From: Allocoprococcus comes
GTDB taxonomy: Bacteria; Bacillota; Clostridia; Lachnospirales; Lachnospiraceae
Reading direction: 5' to 3'
NCBI RefSeq assembly: GCF_013300725.1
Contig: NZ_JAAIMM010000013.1
Coordinates: forward strand, 1 to 64,000
DNA: 64,000 bases
Below the pieces are notes generated by a model that was given only the letters and a program-made list of their open reading frames with translations, was not told where the DNA came from and ran no database searches. Both the position numbers and the translations under genes were made by a program. Shown piece by piece: positions 27,875-36,108 of this stretch (position 1 is its first letter; the number at the start of each line of letters is the position of its first letter).

Positions 27875-29189
27875 CATAGATCAGCGTATCGAGAATGTAC
27901 GCAAGGGCATTATGAAACGTGCGTCTGCCATGAAAGAAAAGGTTAAGAAGCAAGGGTTCGCTTTCAAACCGTTCTCTGTTAAGCAGAAGCAAGTCCTAAC
28001 ATGGTGGTGTCCGAACAGTCCAGTCAAGGACAAGGACGGCATTATAGCAGATGGAGCGATCAGAAGCGGAAAGACATTGTGCATGTCGTTGTCTTACGTA
28101 CTGTGGGCAATGGAATCATTCAATCAACAGAATTTCGGTATGGCTGGAAAGACGATCGGCTCATTCCGGCGAAATGTTTTATTCTGGCTGAAAATGATGC
28201 TTGCGAGCCGTGGATATTCGGTAGTAGACCACAGATCGGACAACTTGATCGTGGTAAGCAAGGGAACGACAACCAATTACTTCTACATATTTGGTGGCAA
28301 AGACGAGCGATCACAGGATCTGATACAGGGAATAACGCTTGCCGGGATGTTCTTCGATGAAGTTGCGCTGATGCCAGAATCGTTCGTGAATCAGGCGACA
28401 GGACGTTGTTCTGTGACGGGTTCTAAATTCTGGTTTAACTGCAACCCGGACAACCCACGACACTGGTTCAAGGTAAATTGGGTGGATAAATGCAAGGAAA
28501 AGAACATTATCTATCTGCATTTCACGATGGATGATAACCTTTCTCTCTCTGAGAAGATTAAAGAAAGATACCGCAGTATGTATGTAGGTGTGTTCTTTAA
28601 ACGCTATATCTTAGGACTGTGGTGCGTTGCCGAGGGACTTGTATATTCTATGTTCTCCGAAGAACGGCACGTGAAGAAAGAACACATGACAGGCGCATTG
28701 ACTTATGTGGTATCTGTCGACTACGGAACGGTCAATCCGTTTTCAGCTGGTCTGTGGGCGTTTGATGGATGGCATTCACAGAGAGAAGCGGAAGTCTACT
28801 ACAACAGTAGAGAAGTCGGAAAACGTGTGGATGATGAAGAATATTACAAGATGCTGAAAAAGCTGATCGGGAACAGGCGTGTCGAATGTATTATTGTCGA
28901 TCCGTCTGCCACTTCATTTATCGAGGTCATAAAGAAATACAATGAATACAGTGTAATGGGTGCGAACAATGATGTCCTAGACGGAATACGGGTAGTAACC
29001 ACGATGCTGAACAAGGACATGATAAGCGTACATGAGGACTGCGAGGACAACATAAAAGAGTATGGTCTGTACGTGTGGGATGAAGAAAAGGGTGACGATG
29101 TTGTTATCAAAGAAAATGACCACAGTATGGATGATACAAGATATTACTGCTACACATTTTTAAGACGTAGATTAAGGTGGAGATATTAA
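27864..29189 (+). CDS. Terminase large subunit
   Basis: 441 residues, PBSX-type packaging ATPase/nuclease. The Walker A-like DGAIRSGKT is near residue 65, the Walker B region MFFDEVALMP near 162, and nuclease-domain acidic positions lie in SVDYGT, IVDPSA and the late DDTRYY. All parts are present and the frame is open, so this gene seems intact although the element lacks a capsid gene. Overlaps terS and the portal ribosome site, indicating one late operon. Confidence 0.92.
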   Translation: MTNSIDQRIENVRKGIMKRASAMKEKVKKQGFAFKPFSVKQKQVLTWWCPNSPVKDKDGIIADGAIRSGKTLCMSLSYVLWAMESFNQQNFGMAGKTIGSFRRNVLFWLKMMLASRGYSVVDHRSDNLIVVSKGTTTNYFYIFGGKDERSQDLIQGITLAGMFFDEVALMPESFVNQATGRCSVTGSKFWFNCNPDNPRHWFKVNWVDKCKEKNIIYLHFTMDDNLSLSEKIKERYRSMYVGVFFKRYILGLWCVAEGLVYSMFSEERHVKKEHMTGALTYVVSVDYGTVNPFSAGLWAFDGWHSQREAEVYYNSREVGKRVDDEEYYKMLKKLIGNRRVECIIVDPSATSFIEVIKKYNEYSVMGANNDVLDGIRVVTTMLNKDMISVHEDCEDNIKEYGLYVWDEEKGDDVVIKENDHSMDDTRYYCYTFLRRRLRWRY

Positions 29190-29191
29190 GC

Positions 29192-30610
29192 ATGGGAATT
29201 ATAGCATGGGCAAGGACGGTGATTGACAGATTGCTTAGAAAAGACGCAAAGGACATTTTTAAAACAGATGTGCAACTTTCGTCCGCAATGGAAACGGCGA
29301 TAGCGACATTTTACAACGTTACAAGCGGAAATCCTCCGTGGAAAGACCGGGAGGACGAAGTGGACACGATCAACTTTGCCGGATACATAGACGATGTAAC
29401 CGCCGGACTGGTGACACTTGATCTGGATATTCAGATTGACGGACAGGGCAGAGCGGAATTACTAAAAAAACAAGCTGACTATGTGTTGAAAGTAATCAGT
29501 GACAAGGTTTCCGAGGGATTAGGCAATGCCGGTATCATGTTCAAACCAAACGGAGAGAACATTGATTACGTTGAAGCTGGCAACTTCGCACCGACAGCAG
29601 CAGACAGTAACGGCGATATAAAAGGCTGTGTGTTCCGTACAACATTAGACCGAAACGGATATAGATATACGCGCTATGAGTGGCAGAGGTACGAGGGCGA
29701 ATTGTACCGGATCACGAACGTAGCATACAAAAAAAGAATCGGAAGCACTGGCGTAGCAACTGGAATCGGCAGACCGTGTGACCTTGCAGAAGTAGAGGAA
29801 TGGGCGGAACTTGAGCCGGATGTGTATATTGCAAATGTAGAAAAACCGCTGTTTGCGTTCTTCAAAAATCCGGCACCGAACAGAATTGACCGTGATAGTG
29901 CATTAGGCGTTCCAATCTGGTGCAACTGCATCAAGGAGCTGAAAGATCTGGATATTGCATGGAGCAGAAAAGGGACAGAGACAGAGGACAGCAAGCACGT
30001 TACTTATCTCCCTTACAGTGCTATACGGTATGCAAAAGACAACAAGGTCAAGCTCCCAAGAACGCTTAAAGGCGTAGAAATGGGCGTAGGAGTGAGCGAT
30101 GAAAACATGATTCATGAACACGTTGCAACCTTGCTGACCGAGCAGAGGATCAAGGATATCAATTCGATTCTTGCTATGATTTCTACAAAATGCGGATTCT
30201 CTCAGGGATTTTTCCAGTTGGATGAAAAAACCGGCATGATGACCGCCACACAGGTAGAAGCGGATGACCAGGAAACAATCCGAACGATCAAGAATATCCG
30301 TGACGCTCTTGAGGAATGTATCAGACAGCTCTTATATGGATGCAATATCATGGCAGACCTTTACAGTGACACACCACCGGAGCTGTGGGAGAACATGGAA
30401 GAATCAATGGTGTTTAACTTTGGAGACATCACATACAACTACCAAGAGGACGCCGCTAACTGGTGGAAATACAGAATCCAAGGAGATGTCCCGGCATGGA
30501 TGTATTATGTTAAATTCGAGGGCATGAGCGAGGATGAAGCAAGACAAATGATCGAAGAAGCGAAAAAAGAGAACGAGCCGGAAGAACCGGATCTGTTCAA
30601 AAACGAATAG
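29192..30610 (+). CDS. Phage portal protein
   Basis: 472 residues from the ATG at 29192, behind AAGGTGGAGAT; an in-frame start at 29177 would overlap terL. Belongs to the SPP1/A118-like portal group: central VDTINFAGYIDDVTAGLV region, a tunnel-helix part with TATQVEADDQETIRTIKN, and an acidic C-terminal tail (KKENEPEEPDLFKNE). Forms the dodecameric head vertex through which terminase pumps DNA. Appears full-length. Confidence 0.88.
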   Translation: MGIIAWARTVIDRLLRKDAKDIFKTDVQLSSAMETAIATFYNVTSGNPPWKDREDEVDTINFAGYIDDVTAGLVTLDLDIQIDGQGRAELLKKQADYVLKVISDKVSEGLGNAGIMFKPNGENIDYVEAGNFAPTAADSNGDIKGCVFRTTLDRNGYRYTRYEWQRYEGELYRITNVAYKKRIGSTGVATGIGRPCDLAEVEEWAELEPDVYIANVEKPLFAFFKNPAPNRIDRDSALGVPIWCNCIKELKDLDIAWSRKGTETEDSKHVTYLPYSAIRYAKDNKVKLPRTLKGVEMGVGVSDENMIHEHVATLLTEQRIKDINSILAMISTKCGFSQGFFQLDEKTGMMTATQVEADDQETIRTIKNIRDALEECIRQLLYGCNIMADLYSDTPPELWENMEESMVFNFGDITYNYQEDAANWWKYRIQGDVPAWMYYVKFEGMSEDEARQMIEEAKKENEPEEPDLFKNE

Positions 30611-30620
30611 GGGTGATCTT

Positions 30621-30698
30621 ATGGCAGTATCGACAATGAACATTTTTATCATTTGCGCTACAATTATTATCTTGCAACTTATGAGTTGGAGGAAGTAA
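30621..30698 (+). CDS. 25-residue hydrophobic peptide
   Basis: Very short open frame (MAVSTMNIFIICATIIIL then QLMSWRK) made almost only of one membrane segment, with GGGGTGAT upstream and the next gene starting two bases after its stop. Tight packing and a ribosome site argue for translation; function unknown. It could also merely be a translational bridge between portal and minor head genes. Confidence 0.45.
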   Translation: MAVSTMNIFIICATIIILQLMSWRK

Positions 30699-30699
30699 G

Positions 30700-31926
30700 A
30701 TGCTAACACCAGAGTATTTGCAAGATGCTACGGACGGAGCGGAGAGAATCGCTTCACAGATGCACCGGAACATTATGGATAAGATTATCGCCCGGATAAT
30801 GTCACGAATCGGAAGAGGGGAAGACTATATTCTTACTGCTACGGACAAATGGCAGATTATGGTTTTACAAGATGCCGGAGAACTACTGTCGGACATCCAG
30901 AAAGAGATTGCAGATAAGACGAAAAAGCAGCTGCCGGAAATCAAAGCAGCTTTTCAAGATGCCGGTATTGAAGCTCTGAAGTGGGATCATGCGATATATG
31001 AAGCAGTCGGCCTAAACCCTCCACCTCTTGCGCAGTCACCGACACTGATACGGATTCTTGAAAGGGATTATGCGGCAACCGAGAAAATGTGGCGTAACTT
31101 TACAAGGACAACGGCAGAAGAATCGCAGCGCATTTTCATTAACGAAATGGACAATGCATATAGAAATGTGGTATCCGGTGCAGTATCGTATACAGAAGCG
31201 GTAAAAGATGTTCTTAACAAAGTAACAGAGAATGGCGTTAAAGTAACATATCCGACACAACGAAAGTTGAGCATAGAAGCGGCCACAATGATGATCGTCC
31301 GCACAGGAATTGGACAGGCAGCGGCGGACATTTCTATCAAGCGAATGGAAGAAATGGAATGGGACACCATCCTTGTTTCCGCCCATGTGGGAGCCAGAAC
31401 AGGTGATGGCGGTATGAACCCAACCAACCATCTATGGTGGCAAGGTCGTTTTTATTCCAGAACTGGGAAAGACAAAAGATACCCGGACTTCCGGGAAACG
31501 ACAGGATACGGAACGGGCGAGGGATTGTGCGGATGGAATTGCAGACACTCTTTCGGCACTGGTGACGGAATCAACAATCCATTCGATATAGACAGCATAA
31601 AGAAAGCTGACAACTACAAAGCGGAATCCTTGCAGAAGAGACAGCGGACACTGGAACGCCGGATCAGGAACAGCAAAGGAGATCTGAAAAACATACAGAC
31701 AGCTATAGACAGTTGCCGAGACGGAAAGCTCAAATTCGAGTTACAGAACAAATACGACAGAAAAGCGGATACACTGGCAAGGCAGAAGAAAGAATACAGT
31801 AAATTTTGCAAAGCGAATGACCTGAAAGAGTATGCAGAACGCTTAAAGGTGGCAAATTGGCATAGGTCGGAGTCGGTAAAGGCAATGCAAGGAGCAAAGC
31901 GGTATCAGGCAGCTAAAGGAGAATAA
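30700..31926 (+). CDS. Phage minor head (capsid) protein
   Basis: 408 residues, phage minor capsid protein 2 family. The conserved region includes SAHVGARTGDGG, NHLWWQGRFYSR, TGYGTGEGLCGWNCRH and the following FGTGDG. The N-terminal half is helical. Lies after the portal as in A118/SPP1-like phages. Complete; stop overlaps the next start (TAAATGG). Confidence 0.88.
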   Translation: MLTPEYLQDATDGAERIASQMHRNIMDKIIARIMSRIGRGEDYILTATDKWQIMVLQDAGELLSDIQKEIADKTKKQLPEIKAAFQDAGIEALKWDHAIYEAVGLNPPPLAQSPTLIRILERDYAATEKMWRNFTRTTAEESQRIFINEMDNAYRNVVSGAVSYTEAVKDVLNKVTENGVKVTYPTQRKLSIEAATMMIVRTGIGQAAADISIKRMEEMEWDTILVSAHVGARTGDGGMNPTNHLWWQGRFYSRTGKDKRYPDFRETTGYGTGEGLCGWNCRHSFGTGDGINNPFDIDSIKKADNYKAESLQKRQRTLERRIRNSKGDLKNIQTAIDSCRDGKLKFELQNKYDRKADTLARQKKEYSKFCKANDLKEYAERLKVANWHRSESVKAMQGAKRYQAAKGE

Positions 31927-32277
31927 ATGGAACAGTTAACACAATTTTTGGTGATCTGCAATGCGATCACGGTTATCGGTGGAGCTGTGGCAGTGATTTC
32001 CACGTGGAAAAAGCACATGGACAGTCCAAGAAAACAGCAAGATAAGAAGATAGAAAATATCGAGGGGAGGATTGGGAATATCGAGGAAAGCATATCGGAC
32101 ATAAACAAAAAGCTCGATAGTGACTATAAATCTATCAGGAACACTAAGGAAGATATGAATTTGCTTATGCGAAGTATGTTCAATCTGATCGAAAACAAGA
32201 TAACCGGGAATAACATTGAGGGTTTAAAAAAAACACGGGAAGAATTGGTAAATGCAATGACATACAAGAAAGCGTGA
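31927..32277 (+). CDS. Membrane-anchored coiled-coil phage protein
   Basis: 116 residues: one N-terminal membrane segment (FLVICNAITVIGGAVAVIST), a charged linker, then a coiled coil (KKIENIEGRIGNIEESISDI and following heptads). No family assigned. Starts on the base after the minor head protein stop, so it is translated from the same message. Shape resembles holin-accessory or superinfection membrane proteins but no function is claimed. Confidence 0.65.
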   Translation: MEQLTQFLVICNAITVIGGAVAVISTWKKHMDSPRKQQDKKIENIEGRIGNIEESISDINKKLDSDYKSIRNTKEDMNLLMRSMFNLIENKITGNNIEGLKKTREELVNAMTYKKA

Positions 32278-32288
32278 TTTATGGTATC

Positions 32289-32489
32289 ATGAAAATATGT
32301 TCTTTTACACGTAAAGAAATCGAATACCTAAGAAAAGAATGTAATTTCACGCCCACAGAAATGGAACTCTTTGATCTGCGGAGCATGGATGTACCTCTGG
32401 AATTGTGCGCTGAAAAGTTGAATGTGAGCTTATCCACGGCAAAGAGAATAAGCAGACGAATAAATGCAAAGATAATAAGAGTGTGCTGA
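32289..32489 (+). CDS. Small helix-turn-helix protein
   Basis: 66 residues from the ATG at 32289; a GTG at 32274 is also in frame. TPTEMELFDLRSMDVPLELC followed by AEKLNVSLSTAKRISRRINA has the look of a sigma-region-4 or LuxR-like helix-turn-helix. Followed within 20 bases by a strong terminator, so it may close a transcription unit. A regulatory role is inferred only from the motif. Confidence 0.6.
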   Translation: MKICSFTRKEIEYLRKECNFTPTEMELFDLRSMDVPLELCAEKLNVSLSTAKRISRRINAKIIRVC

Positions 32490-32508
32490 TACTTTTATGA
32501 TTCTTTCT

Positions 32509-32542
32509 AAGGACTTTAACGAACTGTTAGAGTTCTTTTTTT
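32509..32542 (+). terminator. Phage internal terminator
   Basis: AAGGACTTTAAC (32509-32520) pairs with GTTAGAGTTCTT (32526-32537) over 12 positions including two G-U, loop GAACT, followed by a T-run to 32542. Confidence 0.85.
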
Positions 32543-32583
32543 ATGCGTAAAATTAAGGTATAGAAAACAAGGAGGTGTTTTTG

Positions 32584-33018
32584 ATGAACGGATACGGTCC
32601 ATATTATATGCCACAAATGCAAAGTCCATATATGCAAGACCAACAGGCATTGCAACAGAGAATCGACCAGCTGTCACAGATGCAGAACCAGTACAAGCAG
32701 CCGATGCAGACACAGCAGCCAAACGTAAATTGGATACAGGTGAACGGCGTGGACGGTGCTAGAAACCAGATTGTACAGCCGGGTGGAACGTCATGGATGA
32801 TGGATAACAATGCTCCTAGATTCTATGTTAAGTCTGTCGACAACATGGGCGGAGTGAACTTTAAAGCGTTTGAATTTAAGGAAATCCAGCCGAATGAAGC
32901 ACCACAGCCGGTAACTACCGACATGGATAACCGGTATGTGACAAGAGAAGAGTTCGAGCGTTTTCTGTCGAACATAAAAGCACAGACGGAAGAGAAAGGG
33001 GAAGTGAAGCATGAGTAA
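32584..33018 (+). CDS. Glutamine-rich phage protein of unknown function
   Basis: 144 residues. The first 45 are rich in Gln, Met, Tyr and Pro (GPYYMPQMQSPYMQDQQALQ), suggesting disorder; the middle NWIQVNGVDGARNQIVQPGG resembles a small beta domain; the C-terminus is acidic. AAGGAGGTG at 32569 supports the ATG at 32584. First gene after the internal terminator, so a promoter is expected in 32490-32570 although I could not fix one. Confidence 0.65.
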   Translation: MNGYGPYYMPQMQSPYMQDQQALQQRIDQLSQMQNQYKQPMQTQQPNVNWIQVNGVDGARNQIVQPGGTSWMMDNNAPRFYVKSVDNMGGVNFKAFEFKEIQPNEAPQPVTTDMDNRYVTREEFERFLSNIKAQTEEKGEVKHE

Positions 33019-33262
33019 TCCGCTAATGGGAATGATCGGAGGAGCGAGTGGGAATAACCCATTCGGAATGCTGCAAAAGATGATGGGATTCATGAGGGGC
33101 GCACAGAATCCTGGGGCAATGTTGCAGAACATGGCGCAGAACAACCCGAACATAAAAAGGGCGATTGATATGTGCAACGGAAGAAATCCAAAAGACGTAT
33201 TTATGGAGATGTGCCAGAAAAACGGAATGAACCCGAATGATATTGTAAACAAACTAAAATGA
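33011..33262 (+). CDS. Small Met/Asn-rich phage protein
   Basis: 83 residues with Gly, Asn and Met abundant (MLQKMMGFMRGAQNPGAMLQ) and a helical C-terminal part (DVFMEMCQKNGMNPNDIVNK). Overlaps the preceding gene by eight bases and has GGGGAAG upstream, so it is co-translated with it. No known family. Confidence 0.6.
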   Translation: MSNPLMGMIGGASGNNPFGMLQKMMGFMRGAQNPGAMLQNMAQNNPNIKRAIDMCNGRNPKDVFMEMCQKNGMNPNDIVNKLK

Positions 33263-33314
33263 TATCCTGGCGGAGTGCACACGCCTTGATAAATAAATGT
33301 AAAGGAGAACCAAC

Positions 33315-33983
33315 ATGAACGATGGTATGAGTACATTAAGTGCTGCCGATGTAGCAGCGGTAACAAGGAACAACGACAACGGAATGTGGGGCGATGGAGG
33401 ATGGTTCTGGATCATCATTCTTGCTTTCCTGTTTTGCGGTAACGGATGGGGAAACAACAACGGAGCACAGAACGCTTTTGTCTCTGACGAATTCGTGAAA
33501 AGAGATATCTTTAACACAAACCAGAATGTGTCTAACACAGCTTGCGAGACACAGAGAGACGTGTTAGAGAACCGCTATACCACACAGCTCGGTTTGCAGA
33601 ACTTACAGGCTCAGCAGGCACAGTGTTGCTGCAACACACAGAAAGAGATCTTACAGAGTAGATATGATGCGGCATTACAGGCACAGAACATGCAGGCACA
33701 GATGGCGCAGTGTTGCTGCGATATAAAAGAAAGCATCTTAGCAGATGGACAGGCTACACGCCAGTTAATCCAGGATAACACGATTCAGAATTTGAGAGAC
33801 AAGCTCTCTGATCGTGACAGAGATTTACAGACGGCATATTGGCAGATTTCACAGGTATCACAGACAAATAACATTATTGATGCAGTGAGACCGACACCAA
33901 AACCGGCTTATATTTCTTGCAGTCCATACTTTGCGTATAACGCATTTGGTAATGGTTGCTGTGCAAGTGGGAATGTGATGTAA
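33315..33983 (+). CDS. Membrane-segment and CCC-repeat phage protein
   Basis: 222 residues. A hydrophobic stretch WFWIIILAFLFCG (about 31-43) is followed by a Gly/Asn spacer and a long Gln/Ala-rich helix that contains two related units about 32 residues apart, AQQAQCCCNTQKEIL and AQMAQCCCDIKESIL, each with three cysteines. More cysteines end the protein. No assigned function. AAAGGAGAACC precedes the ATG. The composition suggests a disulfide-linked or metal-binding coiled coil anchored in a membrane. Confidence 0.7.
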   Translation: MNDGMSTLSAADVAAVTRNNDNGMWGDGGWFWIIILAFLFCGNGWGNNNGAQNAFVSDEFVKRDIFNTNQNVSNTACETQRDVLENRYTTQLGLQNLQAQQAQCCCNTQKEILQSRYDAALQAQNMQAQMAQCCCDIKESILADGQATRQLIQDNTIQNLRDKLSDRDRDLQTAYWQISQVSQTNNIIDAVRPTPKPAYISCSPYFAYNAFGNGCCASGNVM

Positions 33984-34190
33984 GTGAACGATATATCACT
34001 ACTTGACTTTCTTACAGTGTACGGAGTTGCTTTGCAGATAGCGAATTTTAACAGTGATCTATCACAGGCGAGTAATTCTGACATCGAAAAACACTTGCAC
34101 GAGCAAGACAGTAAGTATTTTTTAAAAATAATTGAAAACCAAAACAAAATCATAAGCATGTTGGAAGAATCCATGTCTACAAAAAAGTAG
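33984..34190 (+). CDS. Small phage protein of unknown function
   Basis: 68 residues from a GTG that directly follows the previous stop, with no separate ribosome site, so expression would depend on coupling. Starts NDISLLDFLTVYGVALQIAN, then an amphipathic helix. Ends 12 bases before a terminator. Function unknown. Confidence 0.55.
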   Translation: MNDISLLDFLTVYGVALQIANFNSDLSQASNSDIEKHLHEQDSKYFLKIIENQNKIISMLEESMSTKK

Positions 34191-34201
34191 TCTTGCAAAT
34201 C

Positions 34202-34233
34202 AAAGGGGTAGGCAGTAGTCTATCCCTTTTTTT
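34202..34233 (+). terminator. Phage internal terminator
   Basis: AAAGGGGTAG (34202-34211) pairs with CTATCCCTTT (34220-34229), one G-U pair, loop GCAGTAGT, then TTTT. Confidence 0.85.
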
Positions 34234-34248
34234 GAAAGGAGAATTTAT

Positions 34249-34677
34249 ATGTTAAATGTAATTGCAAAAGCCGCACAGACAGTTGCGGTAAATCAGAATG
34301 TTGTATTTACGAACACAAGAGTAAAAAGCCGCCGTTGCGCTTGCGCTAGTGGATGGCTCAATCATGATGACGGTAGCGGACTTTTCGAAGTAACCAACCG
34401 CGGAAATCTCCCAATGGCAGTAGAAGTAGATTTTAACGCCAATGTTTCAGCGGCAGCTGCCGGAGCGACAGCACTTACGCTTGAGCTGAACGGCGAAGCA
34501 ATTGGCGGAACTGAAATGGATTATACAGTTGTAACCGCAGAAGTATACCAGAACGTGAAAGCATCAACGCTGATTGCGATACCGTCTGGAAGTAGCTTTA
34601 CAGTCTCTGTCGGAAACATCAGTGCGACTTCCGTCCTTGTGAAAGATGCAAATATCATCATCAAAAAGCTTGCCTAG
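34249..34677 (+). CDS. Predicted phage structural/decoration protein
   Basis: 142 residues, mostly beta strands: alternating small and hydrophobic residues, for example GNLPMAVEVDFNANVS and TLELNGEAIGGTEM and SFTVSVGNISATSVLV. The pattern resembles a jelly-roll or TNF-like head-decoration or fibre domain. A CACAS segment near residue 26 is unusual. AAAGGAG at 34235 precedes the ATG. The structural role is an inference from composition and position before the scaffold gene. Confidence 0.6.
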   Translation: MLNVIAKAAQTVAVNQNVVFTNTRVKSRRCACASGWLNHDDGSGLFEVTNRGNLPMAVEVDFNANVSAAAAGATALTLELNGEAIGGTEMDYTVVTAEVYQNVKASTLIAIPSGSSFTVSVGNISATSVLVKDANIIIKKLA

Positions 34678-34691
34678 AAAGGGGTGAGCTT

Positions 34692-35285
34692 ATGATCGAA
34701 TTTAAAAGCAAAATGGACGTAAGCACGCCAGAAGAGATTTTTTCGGAGATCAACAACCGGTTTATCGGAGCGATTATGATGCATGGACAATTTGCGGATT
34801 ACTTTGACTTCTTGGGGTTAAGAGGGTACAAACGTCTGCATGAGTACCAGCATCTAGCAGAAAGCATAGAACGACGAAAGGTATGCAGATATTACATTAA
34901 CCATCACAATGCGCTCATAAAAGAGGATTTTTCCGGCGAAGTGAATGTTATACCGGATGCATGGTACACGGCAAAAAGATTGTCTGTAGGCAAAAGCACC
35001 AAACAGAAAGCGGTAGAAGATGGATTTCTCGAATATCACAACTGGGAATCCGAGACAAAATCCGTGTATGAGAAGTACGCACAAAAACTCAGAGAAACCG
35101 GATCCGTAGCAGACGCTATTTTTGTAGAAAAATTGGTGGAAGATGTAAGCGCAGAGTTAAAAACGGTAGAACAGATGATTTCTGATCTGATATCCACGGG
35201 ATATGACATGGTTTACATCACTGAAAACCAGTCGGAAATAGACGAAAAATACAAGAAAAAGTTAAAAGGAATTGAGGTGGAATGA
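34692..35285 (+). CDS. Helical phage protein, ferritin-like appearance
   Basis: 197 residues, predicted almost entirely helical, with paired His/Tyr/Glu-rich helices (MMHGQFADYFDFLGLRGYKR, HEYQHLAESIERRK, YYINHHNAL). This resembles a ferritin-like four-helix bundle found in proteins of gut Firmicute phages, but no metal site can be proven by eye. GGGGTGAG precedes the ATG, and the end overlaps the ribosome site of the next gene. Confidence 0.6.
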   Translation: MIEFKSKMDVSTPEEIFSEINNRFIGAIMMHGQFADYFDFLGLRGYKRLHEYQHLAESIERRKVCRYYINHHNALIKEDFSGEVNVIPDAWYTAKRLSVGKSTKQKAVEDGFLEYHNWESETKSVYEKYAQKLRETGSVADAIFVEKLVEDVSAELKTVEQMISDLISTGYDMVYITENQSEIDEKYKKKLKGIEVE

Positions 35286-35286
35286 G

Positions 35287-35709
35287 ATGGAAGAAGTAAA
35301 AAAGATTCTCAAAAGCCAGTTGGATAGGGAGAAAGAATCAATAAAGCGTGAGCTGACGCTATCCAACCTGGATGCAATCTATAAAATAACGGGAACACTC
35401 TGCAATATTCATGAACTTGAATGCGCAGAAATGCCGACAGTACTTTCAGAAGCTTCAGAAAATCTGATTAAGAAGTACAGCAATGGAAAATACGACAAGA
35501 ATATTGATGAATTATACAACAGATACATCCTTGCAAAAGAAGCATACAAGGAGAACGGAGATCAGGCACACCGGGACAAACTGATGGAATGCGTTGGAAG
35601 ATTGATGGTAGAGGTTTATGATATGCTTTCCTCTATGGTCATGGATTCTGATTTTGCGGACGAGAGAAAAGAGATTCAAAAACAGATCAGAAAACTCGCA
35701 GATATGTAA
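35287..35709 (+). CDS. Helical phage protein of unknown function
   Basis: 140 residues, charged and helical throughout (EEVKKILKSQLDREKESIKR at the start, DFADERKEIQKQIRKLADM at the end). GAGGTGG lies before the ATG at 35287. Its partner is the preceding gene, with which it is tightly coupled. No family recognised. Confidence 0.6.
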   Translation: MEEVKKILKSQLDREKESIKRELTLSNLDAIYKITGTLCNIHELECAEMPTVLSEASENLIKKYSNGKYDKNIDELYNRYILAKEAYKENGDQAHRDKLMECVGRLMVEVYDMLSSMVMDSDFADERKEIQKQIRKLADM

Positions 35710-35710
35710 A

Positions 35711-35726
35711 ATGTGAGTACTACTTT
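35711..35726 (+). repeat. 16-bp repeat, copy 2
   Basis: Second exact copy of ATGTGAGTACTACTTT (first at 26925-26940), two bases after the stop of the preceding gene. Confidence 0.7.
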
Positions 35727-35828
35727 AAAAACGGAAATGTAATAAAATAAAATAGGGAATCGGGAAAAGATTTTTTCTTCATTGCATCTCCTTTCTTTAA
35801 GAGACTCGCTAGTGGAAAACTGTATCAA

Positions 35829-35876
35829 GGAACGGTCGCACGTTCCGGCGAGTTTTGGCGTTATCAAATAACGCCA
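35829..35876 (+). other. Two hairpins in a 399-base non-coding stretch
   Basis: GGAACG-GTCGCA-CGTTCC (35829-35846) and TGGCGTTAT-CAA-ATAACGCCA (35856-35876) are perfect hairpins. They sit in the gap 35710-36108 between the unknown helical protein and the scaffold gene, together with the 16-bp repeat and the tRNA-like sequence. Neither is followed by a long T-run. Confidence 0.6.
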
Positions 35877-35951
35877 TTTCCTCTAAATGTGATATTGGTA
35901 TGATTGCTATTTTTCTTTTTGAACCTCCCCCTACGAGAAAAGAAAATGGCG

Positions 35952-36020
35952 AAGAATATAGCTTAACGGTAAAGCACCCGGACATCCGGGAGAATGGCGG
36001 TTCGACTCCGCCTATTCTTT
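35952..36020 (+). tRNA. tRNA-like gene with a shortened anticodon arm
   Basis: Acceptor stem AAGAATA (35952-35958) with TATTCTT (36013-36019), D stem GCTT/AAGC with loop AACGGTA, and T stem GGCGG/CCGCC with loop TTCGACT are all perfect. The anticodon arm is only 14 bases (35977-35990): CCCGG-ACAT-CCGGG, instead of 17, with CAT in the loop. The total is about 69 bases. Either a degenerate phage tRNA or a tRNA-like RNA; a standard anticodon loop cannot be drawn. TTTTTTT follows directly. Confidence 0.6.
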
Positions 36021-36108
36021 TTTTGGACAGCCGAGTCCTACAAAACGGAAAACCATTGGTGACTGGTTACGCACCTATAAATAACCTAATAATGGAAGGA
36101 GCTTTTGA

